NCBI GenBank assembly: GCA_963787645.1
Contig: CAWBDS010000014.1
Location: 744,001-808,000, forward strand
Direction: 5' to 3'
DNA: 64,000 nt
DNA from: Palsa-504 sp963787645
Lineage (GTDB): Bacteria; Actinomycetota; Actinomycetes; Streptosporangiales; Streptosporangiaceae
A program made the translations under genes and the position numbers. The notes under the pieces are model-generated. The model saw only the letters and a list, made by a program, of their open reading frames with translations. It ran no database searches and was not told the DNA's origin. This document shows, one piece after another, positions 58,304-64,000 of the stretch (position 1 is its first letter; each line of letters begins with the position of its first letter).

Positions 58304-59869
58304 GTGTCTTGTGATGCGCCCGGCGTGCCCGCTGGCAGCGGAGATCAGCGTGCGCTGGTTGCCCGGCTGCGGGCTGTCATCGAGGCCAAGGACACCGAGA
58401 TCGGCGTGCTGCGGGGCGAGCTGGAGGCCTCCCGGGAGCAGTCCCGGCGGCTGGAGCTGAGGGTGGCGGAGCTGGAACGCCGTCTTGGGCAGGACAGCAC
58501 GACCTCGGGGACGCCGCCGTCGAAGGATCCGGTCGGGGCACGGGAGCGGCGCAAGGCCGAGCGCGCGAAGCAGCGGCAGTCCTCGGAGCGGGAACGCCGC
58601 AAGGACCGTAAGCGCGGCGGCCAGCTCGGGCATCCCGGCGCGGGGCTGCCGCGGGACCCGGATCCGGACGAGCGGGCAGAGATGCCGCCGCCGGCGGAAT
58701 GCTCGCGGTGCGGGGCCGGCCTGGACGCCGTGCTGCACCGCTCGGGGACGTGGTGGTCGCAGGTCCGGGACGTGCGCATCGCCAGTTTCGTGACCGAGTA
58801 CCTGCTGCCGTTGCTGACCTGCCCGTGCTGCGGGAAGGTCAGCGCCGCGGCGGCCCCGCCGTGGGCGTACCCGGGCAGCGTGTCCTACGGGCCGGGGATC
58901 AACACCGCCGCGGTGCTGCTGTCCTCCTACGGCAACGTGCCGGCCGAGCGGACCGCGAACCTGATCGGCATGCTGCTCGGGGTGCCGGTCTCGCCCGGGT
59001 TCGTGGATCTGGCCAGTGAGCGGCTCTCGGCCCGGCTGCAGGACGCCGGGTTCGATGACGCCATGCAAGCCGCCCTGGGCAACGAGCCGGCGCTGGCGGC
59101 CGATGAGACGCCCGTCAACCTGACCGACCCGCACGCCGGGCTGGCAGAGCAGGACGCAGGGGCGCCGCACGTGCTGGTGATCCGCACCCCGCACCAGGGG
59201 CTGACCTGGCTGCAGGCGCTGGGGTCGCGGCAGCACGCCGCGATCACCGCGGTCCTGGCGTTCTTCACCGGGTTCTTGATCAGCGACGGGTACGGCGCTT
59301 ACCAGGATCTCCTCCCGAAGCTGGCCGGCGTGCAGCAATGCTGCCAGCACGTCATCCGCCGCTGCCGCGCGGTCACCAAACTCGGCCCCGGCGGCCTGCA
59401 GTCCTGGGCCGCCGACGTGATCGAGATCCTCCGTGAGGCGCACCAGGCCGTCCAGCACGCCCTGGCCAGGGGTGACCCCGTGCTCGATGAGCAGCTGCTG
59501 GCCAAGCTGCGCGAGCGCTACGACGAGGCCGTCGCCTTCGGCATCACGCACAACCGGCTGCGGGACTGGCACGAGGGTAACCATCCCGGCTACACCCTCG
59601 GCTGCTGGCTGCGCGACTACAAGGAACAGGTCTGGCTGTTCACCCGCGAGTTCTGCGTCGAGTGGACGAACAACTGCTCCGAGCAGGCCATCAAGGCCGC
59701 CAAACGGCACCAGGCCGTCTCCGGGTACTGGCACACCCCGCGCACCCTCGCCCGGTGGTGCCGCATCCGCAGCTACCTCGACTCCGCCGCCAGCTACGGC
59801 CTCACCGCGCTCGACGCCATCACCCGCGCCCTCGCCGGAGATCCGTGGCTTCCGGGTCAAGCAGCCTGA
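58304..59869 (+). CDS. tnpC: IS66 family transposase (TnpC type)
   Basis: The protein has 521 residues. A leucine-zipper-like coiled coil (residues 20-65), a KDP-type basic linker (GTPPSKDPVGARERRKAERA), a zinc-binding CSRCGAGLD...CPCCGKV pair, and a DDE_Tnp_IS66 domain: LAADETPVNLTDPHAGLAEQ, LISDGYGAYQDLL with the second Asp, and CVEWTNNCSEQAIKAAKRHQ including the catalytic Glu position. GTG 58304 is used. Complete length. It is the only transposition gene in the element. Confidence 0.92.
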   Translation: MSCDAPGVPAGSGDQRALVARLRAVIEAKDTEIGVLRGELEASREQSRRLELRVAELERRLGQDSTTSGTPPSKDPVGARERRKAERAKQRQSSERERRKDRKRGGQLGHPGAGLPRDPDPDERAEMPPPAECSRCGAGLDAVLHRSGTWWSQVRDVRIASFVTEYLLPLLTCPCCGKVSAAAAPPWAYPGSVSYGPGINTAAVLLSSYGNVPAERTANLIGMLLGVPVSPGFVDLASERLSARLQDAGFDDAMQAALGNEPALAADETPVNLTDPHAGLAEQDAGAPHVLVIRTPHQGLTWLQALGSRQHAAITAVLAFFTGFLISDGYGAYQDLLPKLAGVQQCCQHVIRRCRAVTKLGPGGLQSWAADVIEILREAHQAVQHALARGDPVLDEQLLAKLRERYDEAVAFGITHNRLRDWHEGNHPGYTLGCWLRDYKEQVWLFTREFCVEWTNNCSEQAIKAAKRHQAVSGYWHTPRTLARWCRIRSYLDSAASYGLTALDAITRALAGDPWLPGQAA

Positions 59870-59903
59870 AACCACAGCCCATGCCCCACCCCTGAATGGA
59901 CAC

Positions 59904-59911
59904 ATGACGGA
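59904..59911 (+). repeat. 8-bp target-site duplication, right copy
   Basis: ATGACGGA immediately follows the right inverted repeat. Removing the element and one copy would restore a contiguous sequence running into the sigma-factor leader, 21 nt before its GTG. Confidence 0.85.
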
Positions 59912-59931
59912 CCGTGAAGAGAAGGTGAGCG

Positions 59932-60795
59932 GTGGACGAAGCTGACTGGCTGGCCGAGCGCTTCGAGGCGCACCGGCCCCGCCTGCGCGCCGTGGCGCAT
60001 CGCATGCTCGGCTCGGCCGCCGAAGCGGACGACGCCATGCAAGAGGCCTGGCTGCGACTCAGTCGTTCAGGTGCCGACGGCGTGGAGAACATGGGCGGCT
60101 GGCTGACCACGATTGTCGCCCGAGTCTGCCTGGACCTGCTGCGTGCCCGCCAGTCCCGGCGTGAGGAACCCATCGGCGAGCAGCTACCCGAGCCGGCGGG
60201 CGACGCTGACCCGGAGCGCCAGACGCTCATCGCCGACTCGGTCGGGCTCGCGCTGCTGATCGTCCTGGACACCCTGACCCCGGCCGAACGCCTGGCCTTC
60301 GTCCTGCACGACATGTTCGACGTGCCCTTCGACCAGATCGCGCCGGTCATCGAGCGCTCCCCCGCGGCGGCCCGACAGCTCGCCAGCCGGGCCCGGCGCC
60401 GGGTCCGCGCGGCGGCCCCGAACCCGGGCCGTGACCCGGTCCGGCAGCGGGAGATCGTGACGGCCTTCCTGGCCGCCTCCCGCGGCGGTGACTTCGCCGC
60501 CCTGGTCGCGCTGCTCGACCCCGATGTCGCCCTGCGCACCGACGCCGACGGTGTCCGGCTGGGCGCGCCGGCGGAAATTCTCGGCGCTCGCGCCGTCGCG
60601 GGCGTGTTCGCCGAATACAGCGGCGGGGTACGCCCGGCCCTGCTGGCCGGGCTGGCCGGCGCGGTCTGGGCGCCGGGCGGACGGATTCGCGTCGCCTACG
60701 TGTTCACCCTGACCGGCAGCACCATCACCGCCATCGACCGGATCGCCGATCGCGACCGCCTGCGGGAGCTAGAGCCCGTTCTGCTCGATACCTGA
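59932..60795 (+). CDS. ECF sigma factor, SigJ type with SnoaL-like tail
   Basis: The protein has 287 residues from GTG 59932 (GAAGGTGAG upstream). Sigma region 2 (HRPRLRAVAHRMLGSAAEAD followed by AMQEAWLRLSRSGADG), region 4 (LTPAERLAFVLHDMFDVPFD, then QIAPVIERSPAAARQLASRA), and a C-terminal NTF2-like domain ending DRDRLRELEPVLLDT. Such proteins use the tail, not an anti-sigma factor, for control. The IS66-type element lies immediately upstream, so its native promoter may be displaced. Confidence 0.88.
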   Translation: MDEADWLAERFEAHRPRLRAVAHRMLGSAAEADDAMQEAWLRLSRSGADGVENMGGWLTTIVARVCLDLLRARQSRREEPIGEQLPEPAGDADPERQTLIADSVGLALLIVLDTLTPAERLAFVLHDMFDVPFDQIAPVIERSPAAARQLASRARRRVRAAAPNPGRDPVRQREIVTAFLAASRGGDFAALVALLDPDVALRTDADGVRLGAPAEILGARAVAGVFAEYSGGVRPALLAGLAGAVWAPGGRIRVAYVFTLTGSTITAIDRIADRDRLRELEPVLLDT

Positions 60796-60873
60796 TCGCG
60801 CTCGCGACGCCGCGGTGTGCCGAGTCCGGGCGCGGTCAGCTGAGGCCGGACGGGCGGGGAGCGGGCAGATCCC

Positions 60874-60927
60874 CATGATCACGAAGACTTTTATATGGAA
60901 TAGCACATAAAATCCTTCATGATCATG
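60874..60927. repeat. Long imperfect hairpin, AT-rich
   Basis: Arms of 24 nt (60874-60897 and 60904-60927) pair at 20 of 24 positions around a GAATAG loop; both ends carry CATGATCA. It is markedly AT-rich for the region. The site is downstream of the sigma gene (stop 60795), so it may be a terminator or a small palindromic repeat element. Confidence 0.6.
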
Positions 60928-60958
60928 AAAGTTCGCCTGTGGGTCTGGGCTGGGCGTT

Positions 60959-60993
60959 TGCGGGAGCTAGAGCTCATTCTGCTCGACACCTGA
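60959..60993 (+). repeat. Partial duplication of the sigma-factor 3' end
   Basis: The 35 nt here match 60761-60795 (the last codons and stop of the sigma gene) at 32 positions. The duplicate follows the hairpin at 60874-60927, suggesting a local recombination event. It encodes nothing on its own. Confidence 0.75.
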
Positions 60994-61055
60994 CAGGTCC
61001 CGCGACGCGAGCTAACTTGCTGGGCCGCCGCCGCGGAGCTGCCGCCGCCGCGGAG

Positions 61056-61544
61056 CTACGGCGGCGCCGTCAGCGCGGTGCGGTCGAAGTCGCTGTCGGA
61101 GGCGCCGGGTCCGGGGATGGCCGTCACCGAGCGGGCGTCGAGCGGCTCGCCGCAATGCGAGCAGGTCGGCACGGCCGTCACGATGTGCCCGCAGCCCGTG
61201 TGCCTGATCTCCAGGGGCGGTCCGCCGGGCGCCGCCCACCGGTCGCCCCACTGGCGCATGGCCGTTACCACGTGCCACAGGTCCCGGCCCTTCGCGGTGA
61301 GCCGGTACTCCGCCCGCGGCGGGTGATCGCAGTAGGGAACGCGCTTGAGGATCTCGGCATCGACCAGGTGGTTCAGCCGCTGGGTGAGGATGTTCCTGGA
61401 GATGCCCAGGCGGGCCTGGAAATCCTCGAAGCGGGTCACGCCGAGGAACGCGTCCCTGACGATGAGCAGGCTCCACCACTCGCCCACCACGTCCAGGCAT
61501 TGCGCCACTGAGCAGGTGATGCTCTCGAAGCTGGTCCGTTGCAC
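61056..61544 (-). CDS. HxlR family regulator with C-terminal zinc ribbon
   Basis: The protein has 162 residues from GTG 61544. HxlR HTH: CSVAQCLDVVGEWWSLLIVR, FLGVTRFEDFQARLGISRNI, LTQRLNHLVDAEILKRVPYC and YRLTAKGRDLWHVVTAMRQW. A C-terminal CGHIVTAVPTCSHCG ribbon may bind zinc. TATGCT lies 6 nt upstream (leaderless). It is divergent from the thioesterase gene, whose promoter it probably controls. Confidence 0.85.
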   Translation of the reverse strand: MQRTSFESITCSVAQCLDVVGEWWSLLIVRDAFLGVTRFEDFQARLGISRNILTQRLNHLVDAEILKRVPYCDHPPRAEYRLTAKGRDLWHVVTAMRQWGDRWAAPGGPPLEIRHTGCGHIVTAVPTCSHCGEPLDARSVTAIPGPGASDSDFDRTALTAPP

Positions 61545-61597
61545 CAGCTCAGCATAGTCAGTTGCATCATAGAACGCACTACCCTACAGTGACTTTC

Positions 61598-62122
61598 GTG
61601 AAGGAACTCACTCGGCATCGCGAGGTCAGCTGGGAAGACCCCATGGTCAGCGCCGCGCTAGCCCTCGACATGAGCGGCCTGGATTACCTGCGCGCCATCT
61701 CGGACGGACGCATCGCCCCGCCGCCGATCGCCGCCCTGCTGGGGATGGCCATCGTCGACGTGCAGCCCGGCCGGGTCACGTTCTCACTCGAGGTCGGCGA
61801 GCATCTGTACAACCCGATCGGATCGGTCCACGGCGGCGTGTTCTGCGCTCTGCTGGACTCGGCCATGGGCTGCGCCGCGCATTCGGTCCTGGACCGGGGC
61901 CAGGCGTACGCCACGCTGGAGCTGAAGGCGAACCTGGTCAAGGCGCTCACCGTGAACACGCCGAGGGTAGTGGCGACCGGCGAGGTCATCAGCTCGGGCC
62001 GCCGGGTCGTCACCGCGTCGGGCCAGATCACCGGGCCCGATGGCACGCTGTACGCGCACGGCACCACGACCTGTCTGACCATGGAGCCCCGACGCGACGG
62101 AGCGCACAGCCATGGCCGCTGA
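61598..62122 (+). CDS. Hotdog-fold thioesterase (PaaI-like)
   Basis: The protein has 174 residues from GTG 61598, which lies 7 nt after TACAGT. PaaI-like hotdog signatures: AALLGMAIVDVQPGRVTFSL, YNPIGSVHGGVFCALLDSAM and AYATLELKANLVKALTVNTP, then ATGEVISSGRRVVTASGQIT. Such enzymes hydrolyse acyl-CoA thioesters. Its 3' end overlaps a decayed second thioesterase gene by 11 nt. Confidence 0.85.
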   Translation: MKELTRHREVSWEDPMVSAALALDMSGLDYLRAISDGRIAPPPIAALLGMAIVDVQPGRVTFSLEVGEHLYNPIGSVHGGVFCALLDSAMGCAAHSVLDRGQAYATLELKANLVKALTVNTPRVVATGEVISSGRRVVTASGQITGPDGTLYAHGTTTCLTMEPRRDGAHSHGR

Positions 62123-62305
62123 GCCGCGCCGCCAAGCCGTCTCGCTCGAGGACGCCGGCGCCTTCCTGCGGGCCGCGGGCCTGGTCTTCGACGAGATCAC
62201 CGCGACCCGGGTCACCGGCCACCTGGACCTGAGCGAGGACCATCACCTCCCGTGGGCATCGTCCACGGCGGCGTGTATGCGACCGCGGTCGCTGGTCAGT
62301 CCTAG
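62112..62305 (+). pseudogene. Truncated, frameshifted second hotdog thioesterase
   Basis: ATG 62112 begins AGAFLRAAGLVFDEITATRV, HLDLSEDHHLPW, a typical PaaI-like N terminus. After PW one base is missing (expected TGGGGCATC); the other frame then reads GIVHGGVYATAVAGQS and stops at 62305. Two thirds of the enzyme are lost. It presumably once formed an operon with the intact thioesterase. Confidence 0.8.
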
Positions 62306-62314
62306 GCCAGCCCG

Positions 62315-63103
62315 TCAAGGTCGTTCATCGGGGCCAGAGAGCGCCTTGCGCCGCAGGTCGCGGCGGACGGTCTGGCCGAGACTACGGGTCTCCCGGCTGT
62401 TGAAGTACGCGCCCGCCGCGGCACCGGTGAGCAGTGGGGCCAGCGAGAACGCGCTGCGGCCCGCGCGCGCGGCCAGCCGTCTGCGCAGCAGCCGGGCCAG
62501 CGGAGATCCGGTGGCCAGGACCACTCCGCCGGGAATCATGAACACGCCGCGCCGGTGCGCCCAGGCCGTTACGTAGGCGCTCATCCGCTCCGGCAGCTTG
62601 CCCGGGGCGGGCGTGCCGTAGACCTCGTGCAGTTCGGCGATGAGCTTGATCTCGATGCCGACCAAGACCAAAGTCTCCGCCGCAACCTCGGCCGGGAAGG
62701 CGGGTAGCGCCGGGAGCACGGCCCACACGCCGGCGGCTCCGCCGACCGCGGCCGAGGCGCGAGAGGCCCCGTCGATAAGCGCATCGGCGATGTCTTCGGT
62801 CGACTGGCCGGGGAACTGAGCCTGCAACGCCGCCTGGTCACGGACCCGAAGGCGCGGCGCCATCGCTATGACCTGCCCGGCCAGCCAGGCCGATCCCGAC
62901 CCGGTCCCGCGCCGCACCGCCCCCAGCCGTCGCTGCGCCGCCCGGGTCCCCCGGCCCGCCACCCGCGCGCCCGAACTGGCGGCCTTGGCGACGGCGCCCA
63001 CCAAGCGCTGCCGGTCCGGCGGAGCTTCGGCCTCGGTGACGTCGGCGGCCATCTCCGCGGCCCGGACCGAGATCTCGTCCGGTGCGGTTTCCGGTTCAGT
63101 CAT
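62315..63103 (-). CDS. EcsC-like membrane-associated protein
   Basis: The protein has 262 residues. A charged N terminus (about 90 residues, Arg/Ala-rich) precedes glycine-rich hydrophobic stretches (ASAAVGGAAGVWAVLPALPA, AETLVLVGIEIKLIAELHEV) with a conserved-looking YGTPAPGKLPERMSAYVTAW, and a late LLTGAAAGAYFNSRETRSLG. This pattern resembles actinobacterial EcsC-family proteins, whose function is unknown. It is convergent with the thioesterase remnant. Confidence 0.6.
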   Translation of the reverse strand: MTEPETAPDEISVRAAEMAADVTEAEAPPDRQRLVGAVAKAASSGARVAGRGTRAAQRRLGAVRRGTGSGSAWLAGQVIAMAPRLRVRDQAALQAQFPGQSTEDIADALIDGASRASAAVGGAAGVWAVLPALPAFPAEVAAETLVLVGIEIKLIAELHEVYGTPAPGKLPERMSAYVTAWAHRRGVFMIPGGVVLATGSPLARLLRRRLAARAGRSAFSLAPLLTGAAAGAYFNSRETRSLGQTVRRDLRRKALSGPDERP

Positions 63104-63144
63104 ATCTCGAACTTACCCGTCCCATCCGGTGACCAGGGACGTGC

Positions 63145-63813
63145 TCAGTTGGGGCTGTACGGCGTGTACCGCAGGTCGGGAGCCGGCCGGGACGTGGTGG
63201 CCCGCAGCATCGCGGCTTCCCGGGCCAGCAGGGCGCGTTCGGCGACCAGCCGGCGCACGGTGTCAGCCTCGTCCAGCAGGCCTTGTCGTTCGGGCAGGTC
63301 GATCACCATCGTGGCGGCGACCACGAACGACAGCAGACCCGGCTCGCTGGGCAGCTCTTCGATCCGGACCGTGGCGCCGCCCCGCTCGGTGAGCGCGTCA
63401 AGGTAGGCGCGGAACGCCACCTGGACCGCGCGCACGCACGCGGATGCGGCCGCCTGGTCGGCCGCGTCCTCGGCGAGGACTTCGATCTCGCCCTGCAGGT
63501 AGGGCAGCGTCTGGTCCAAGGTCAAGAGCCTGAACCGCTGTGTGCCCACGGTCACCACGTCGAAGCGGCCATCATCGCGTTCGTCGGCCCGGCGCAGCGT
63601 CGCGATGCAACCGATCTCGTATAGCGAGTGCACCCCGTCGATGCCGGTTTCCCGGCCCTTGCGGATCGCGATCACGCCGAACCGCCGGGGCTCTGGCCGT
63701 TCCAGCAGGTCCCGGACGAGCTGCCGGTAACGGTCCTCGAAAATGTGCAGCGGCAAGAGCATGCCGGGATAGAGCACGGCACCGAGCGGGAACAACGGCA
63801 GCATCTCGCTCAT
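63145..63813 (-). CDS. Lon N-terminal substrate-binding-domain protein
   Basis: The protein has 222 residues. The stand-alone LonN (PUA-like) domain is clear: LPLFPLGAVLYPGMLLPLHI, FEDRYRQLVRDLLE, GVIAIRKGRE, YEIGCIATLRRADERDDGRF and VGTQRFRLL. There is no ATPase or protease domain; such proteins may present substrates or act in peptide recognition. It lies 41 bp upstream of the EcsC-like gene on the same strand. Confidence 0.88.
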   Translation of the reverse strand: MSEMLPLFPLGAVLYPGMLLPLHIFEDRYRQLVRDLLERPEPRRFGVIAIRKGRETGIDGVHSLYEIGCIATLRRADERDDGRFDVVTVGTQRFRLLTLDQTLPYLQGEIEVLAEDAADQAAASACVRAVQVAFRAYLDALTERGGATVRIEELPSEPGLLSFVVAATMVIDLPERQGLLDEADTVRRLVAERALLAREAAMLRATTSRPAPDLRYTPYSPN

Positions 63814-63840
63814 ACCACGACAGTACGCCGCGATTGCTAA

Positions 63841-64000
63841 TTACGGCAGGAGGACGATCTTGCCCAGGAGGTGGCCCTCCGCCAGTCGCCGGTAAGCGTC
63901 CTGGACCCGGTCTAGCGGAAACGTCGCGGCGATCGGCACCTCGAGCTCGCCGGCCGCGATCAGCGCGGCCAACTCGGCGAGGACGCTCGCGCTGGCCCCG
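63841..64000 (-). CDS. Medium-chain dehydrogenase/quinone oxidoreductase, C-terminal end only
   Basis: The last 53 codons of a zinc-independent MDR or NADP-dependent quinone oxidoreductase reach past the window edge: VLAELAALIAAGELEVPIAA, then TFPLDRVQDAYRRLAEGHLL and GKIVLLP before TAA at 63841. This ending is diagnostic of the family. The catalytic and Rossmann parts lie outside the window. Confidence 0.8.
   Translation of the reverse strand, partial: GASASVLAELAALIAAGELEVPIAATFPLDRVQDAYRRLAEGHLLGKIVLLP

Larger units (their letters stand above)
57029..59903 (+). mobile_element. IS66-type element with a methyltransferase cargo gene
   Basis: GTGTCCATTCAGGGGT at 57029-57044 and its exact complement at 59888-59903 are 16-bp terminal inverted repeats flanked by the 8-bp direct repeat ATGACGGA. 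The 2,875-bp element carries a SAM methyltransferase gene and a single IS66 transposase gene (tnpC type); tnpA and tnpB are absent, as in ISBst12-like members. It has inserted between the PadR and ECF sigma-factor genes. Confidence 0.88.

Noticed and set aside
57995..59905. 636-codon minus-strand frame across the IS66 transposase
   Set aside because: Exact antisense of a complete IS66 transposase; no motif, and it crosses the element's end.
60874..60927. A tRNA or structured small RNA gene
   Set aside because: It is one long imperfect stem without a cloverleaf, anticodon arm or CCA end.

Overview
The window is a 64 kb piece of a high-GC actinobacterial chromosome. The lineage signals are an F420-dependent luciferase-like oxidoreductase, a GAF-ANTAR protein, Scr1-type XRE/DUF397 pairs, an ECF sigma factor of the SigJ type, a type I IPP isomerase, GTG/TTG starts and many short-leader or leaderless promoters (TANNNT 6 to 8 nt before the start). 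A spore-forming, non-Streptomyces actinomycete (Streptosporangiales-like) would fit, but I cannot fix the genus. I see no tRNA, rRNA or CRISPR array.

Layout. 1-5.4 kb: the end of an FAD monooxygenase, two AIM24 paralogues and an SPFH protein that all carry zinc ribbons, then a PadR-controlled membrane-protein operon with a clear operator. 5.4-6.7 kb: decayed sigma-factor and FtsX-permease genes. 6.7-14.6 kb: F420 oxidoreductase plus MocR regulator, a three-subunit cobalt-type nitrile hydratase/thiocyanate hydrolase operon, a sugar-acid dehydratase, a broken lipoprotein gene, idi, and a TetR gene. 14.7-19.6 kb: a complete branched-chain amino acid ABC operon (livGFHMK). 19.7-28.1 kb: aminopeptidase N, an amidohydrolase, acetoacetyl-CoA synthetase, an unknown 480-residue protein, a beta-lactamase-fold remnant and a pirin.

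28.1-41.1 kb is an organophosphonate island: GntR/UTRA and LacI regulators, a TmpB-like HD oxygenase and TmpA-like dioxygenase, an FAD amine oxidase of the TIGR03364 type, a phosphonatase-like HAD hydrolase, a four-gene 2-aminoethylphosphonate-type ABC transporter, a metallophosphoesterase, the deletion scar of a second transporter, and a tyrosine-phosphatase-fold protein. Together they could import (N-methylated) aminoethylphosphonates and release phosphate by two routes. Near-identical 10-bp boxes occur upstream of both the catabolic genes and the dead transporter.

41.3-48.4 kb: STAS and GAF-ANTAR signalling proteins, a MetE-like protein with an AAA ATPase, and a molybdate/tungstate ABC transporter. 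48.4-55.2 kb: a lower-GC region with two Scr1-type regulators, three DUF397 genes and a class III cyclase-like protein. One regulator/DUF397 pair has been split by an IS5-type element that itself carries an IS110 insertion. 55.2-64 kb: an aldehyde dehydrogenase pseudogene lacking its catalytic cysteine segment, a PadR gene, a 2,875-bp IS66-type element with perfect 16-bp ends and an 8-bp target duplication carrying a methyltransferase as cargo, an ECF sigma factor, an HxlR regulator, thioesterase genes, an EcsC-like protein, a LonN-domain protein and the end of a medium-chain dehydrogenase.

A striking general feature is the number of single-base frame breaks (at least ten), several at the 3' ends of otherwise good genes. 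Either the locus is decaying or the assembly carries uncorrected indels. This matters for every gene marked as frameshifted.
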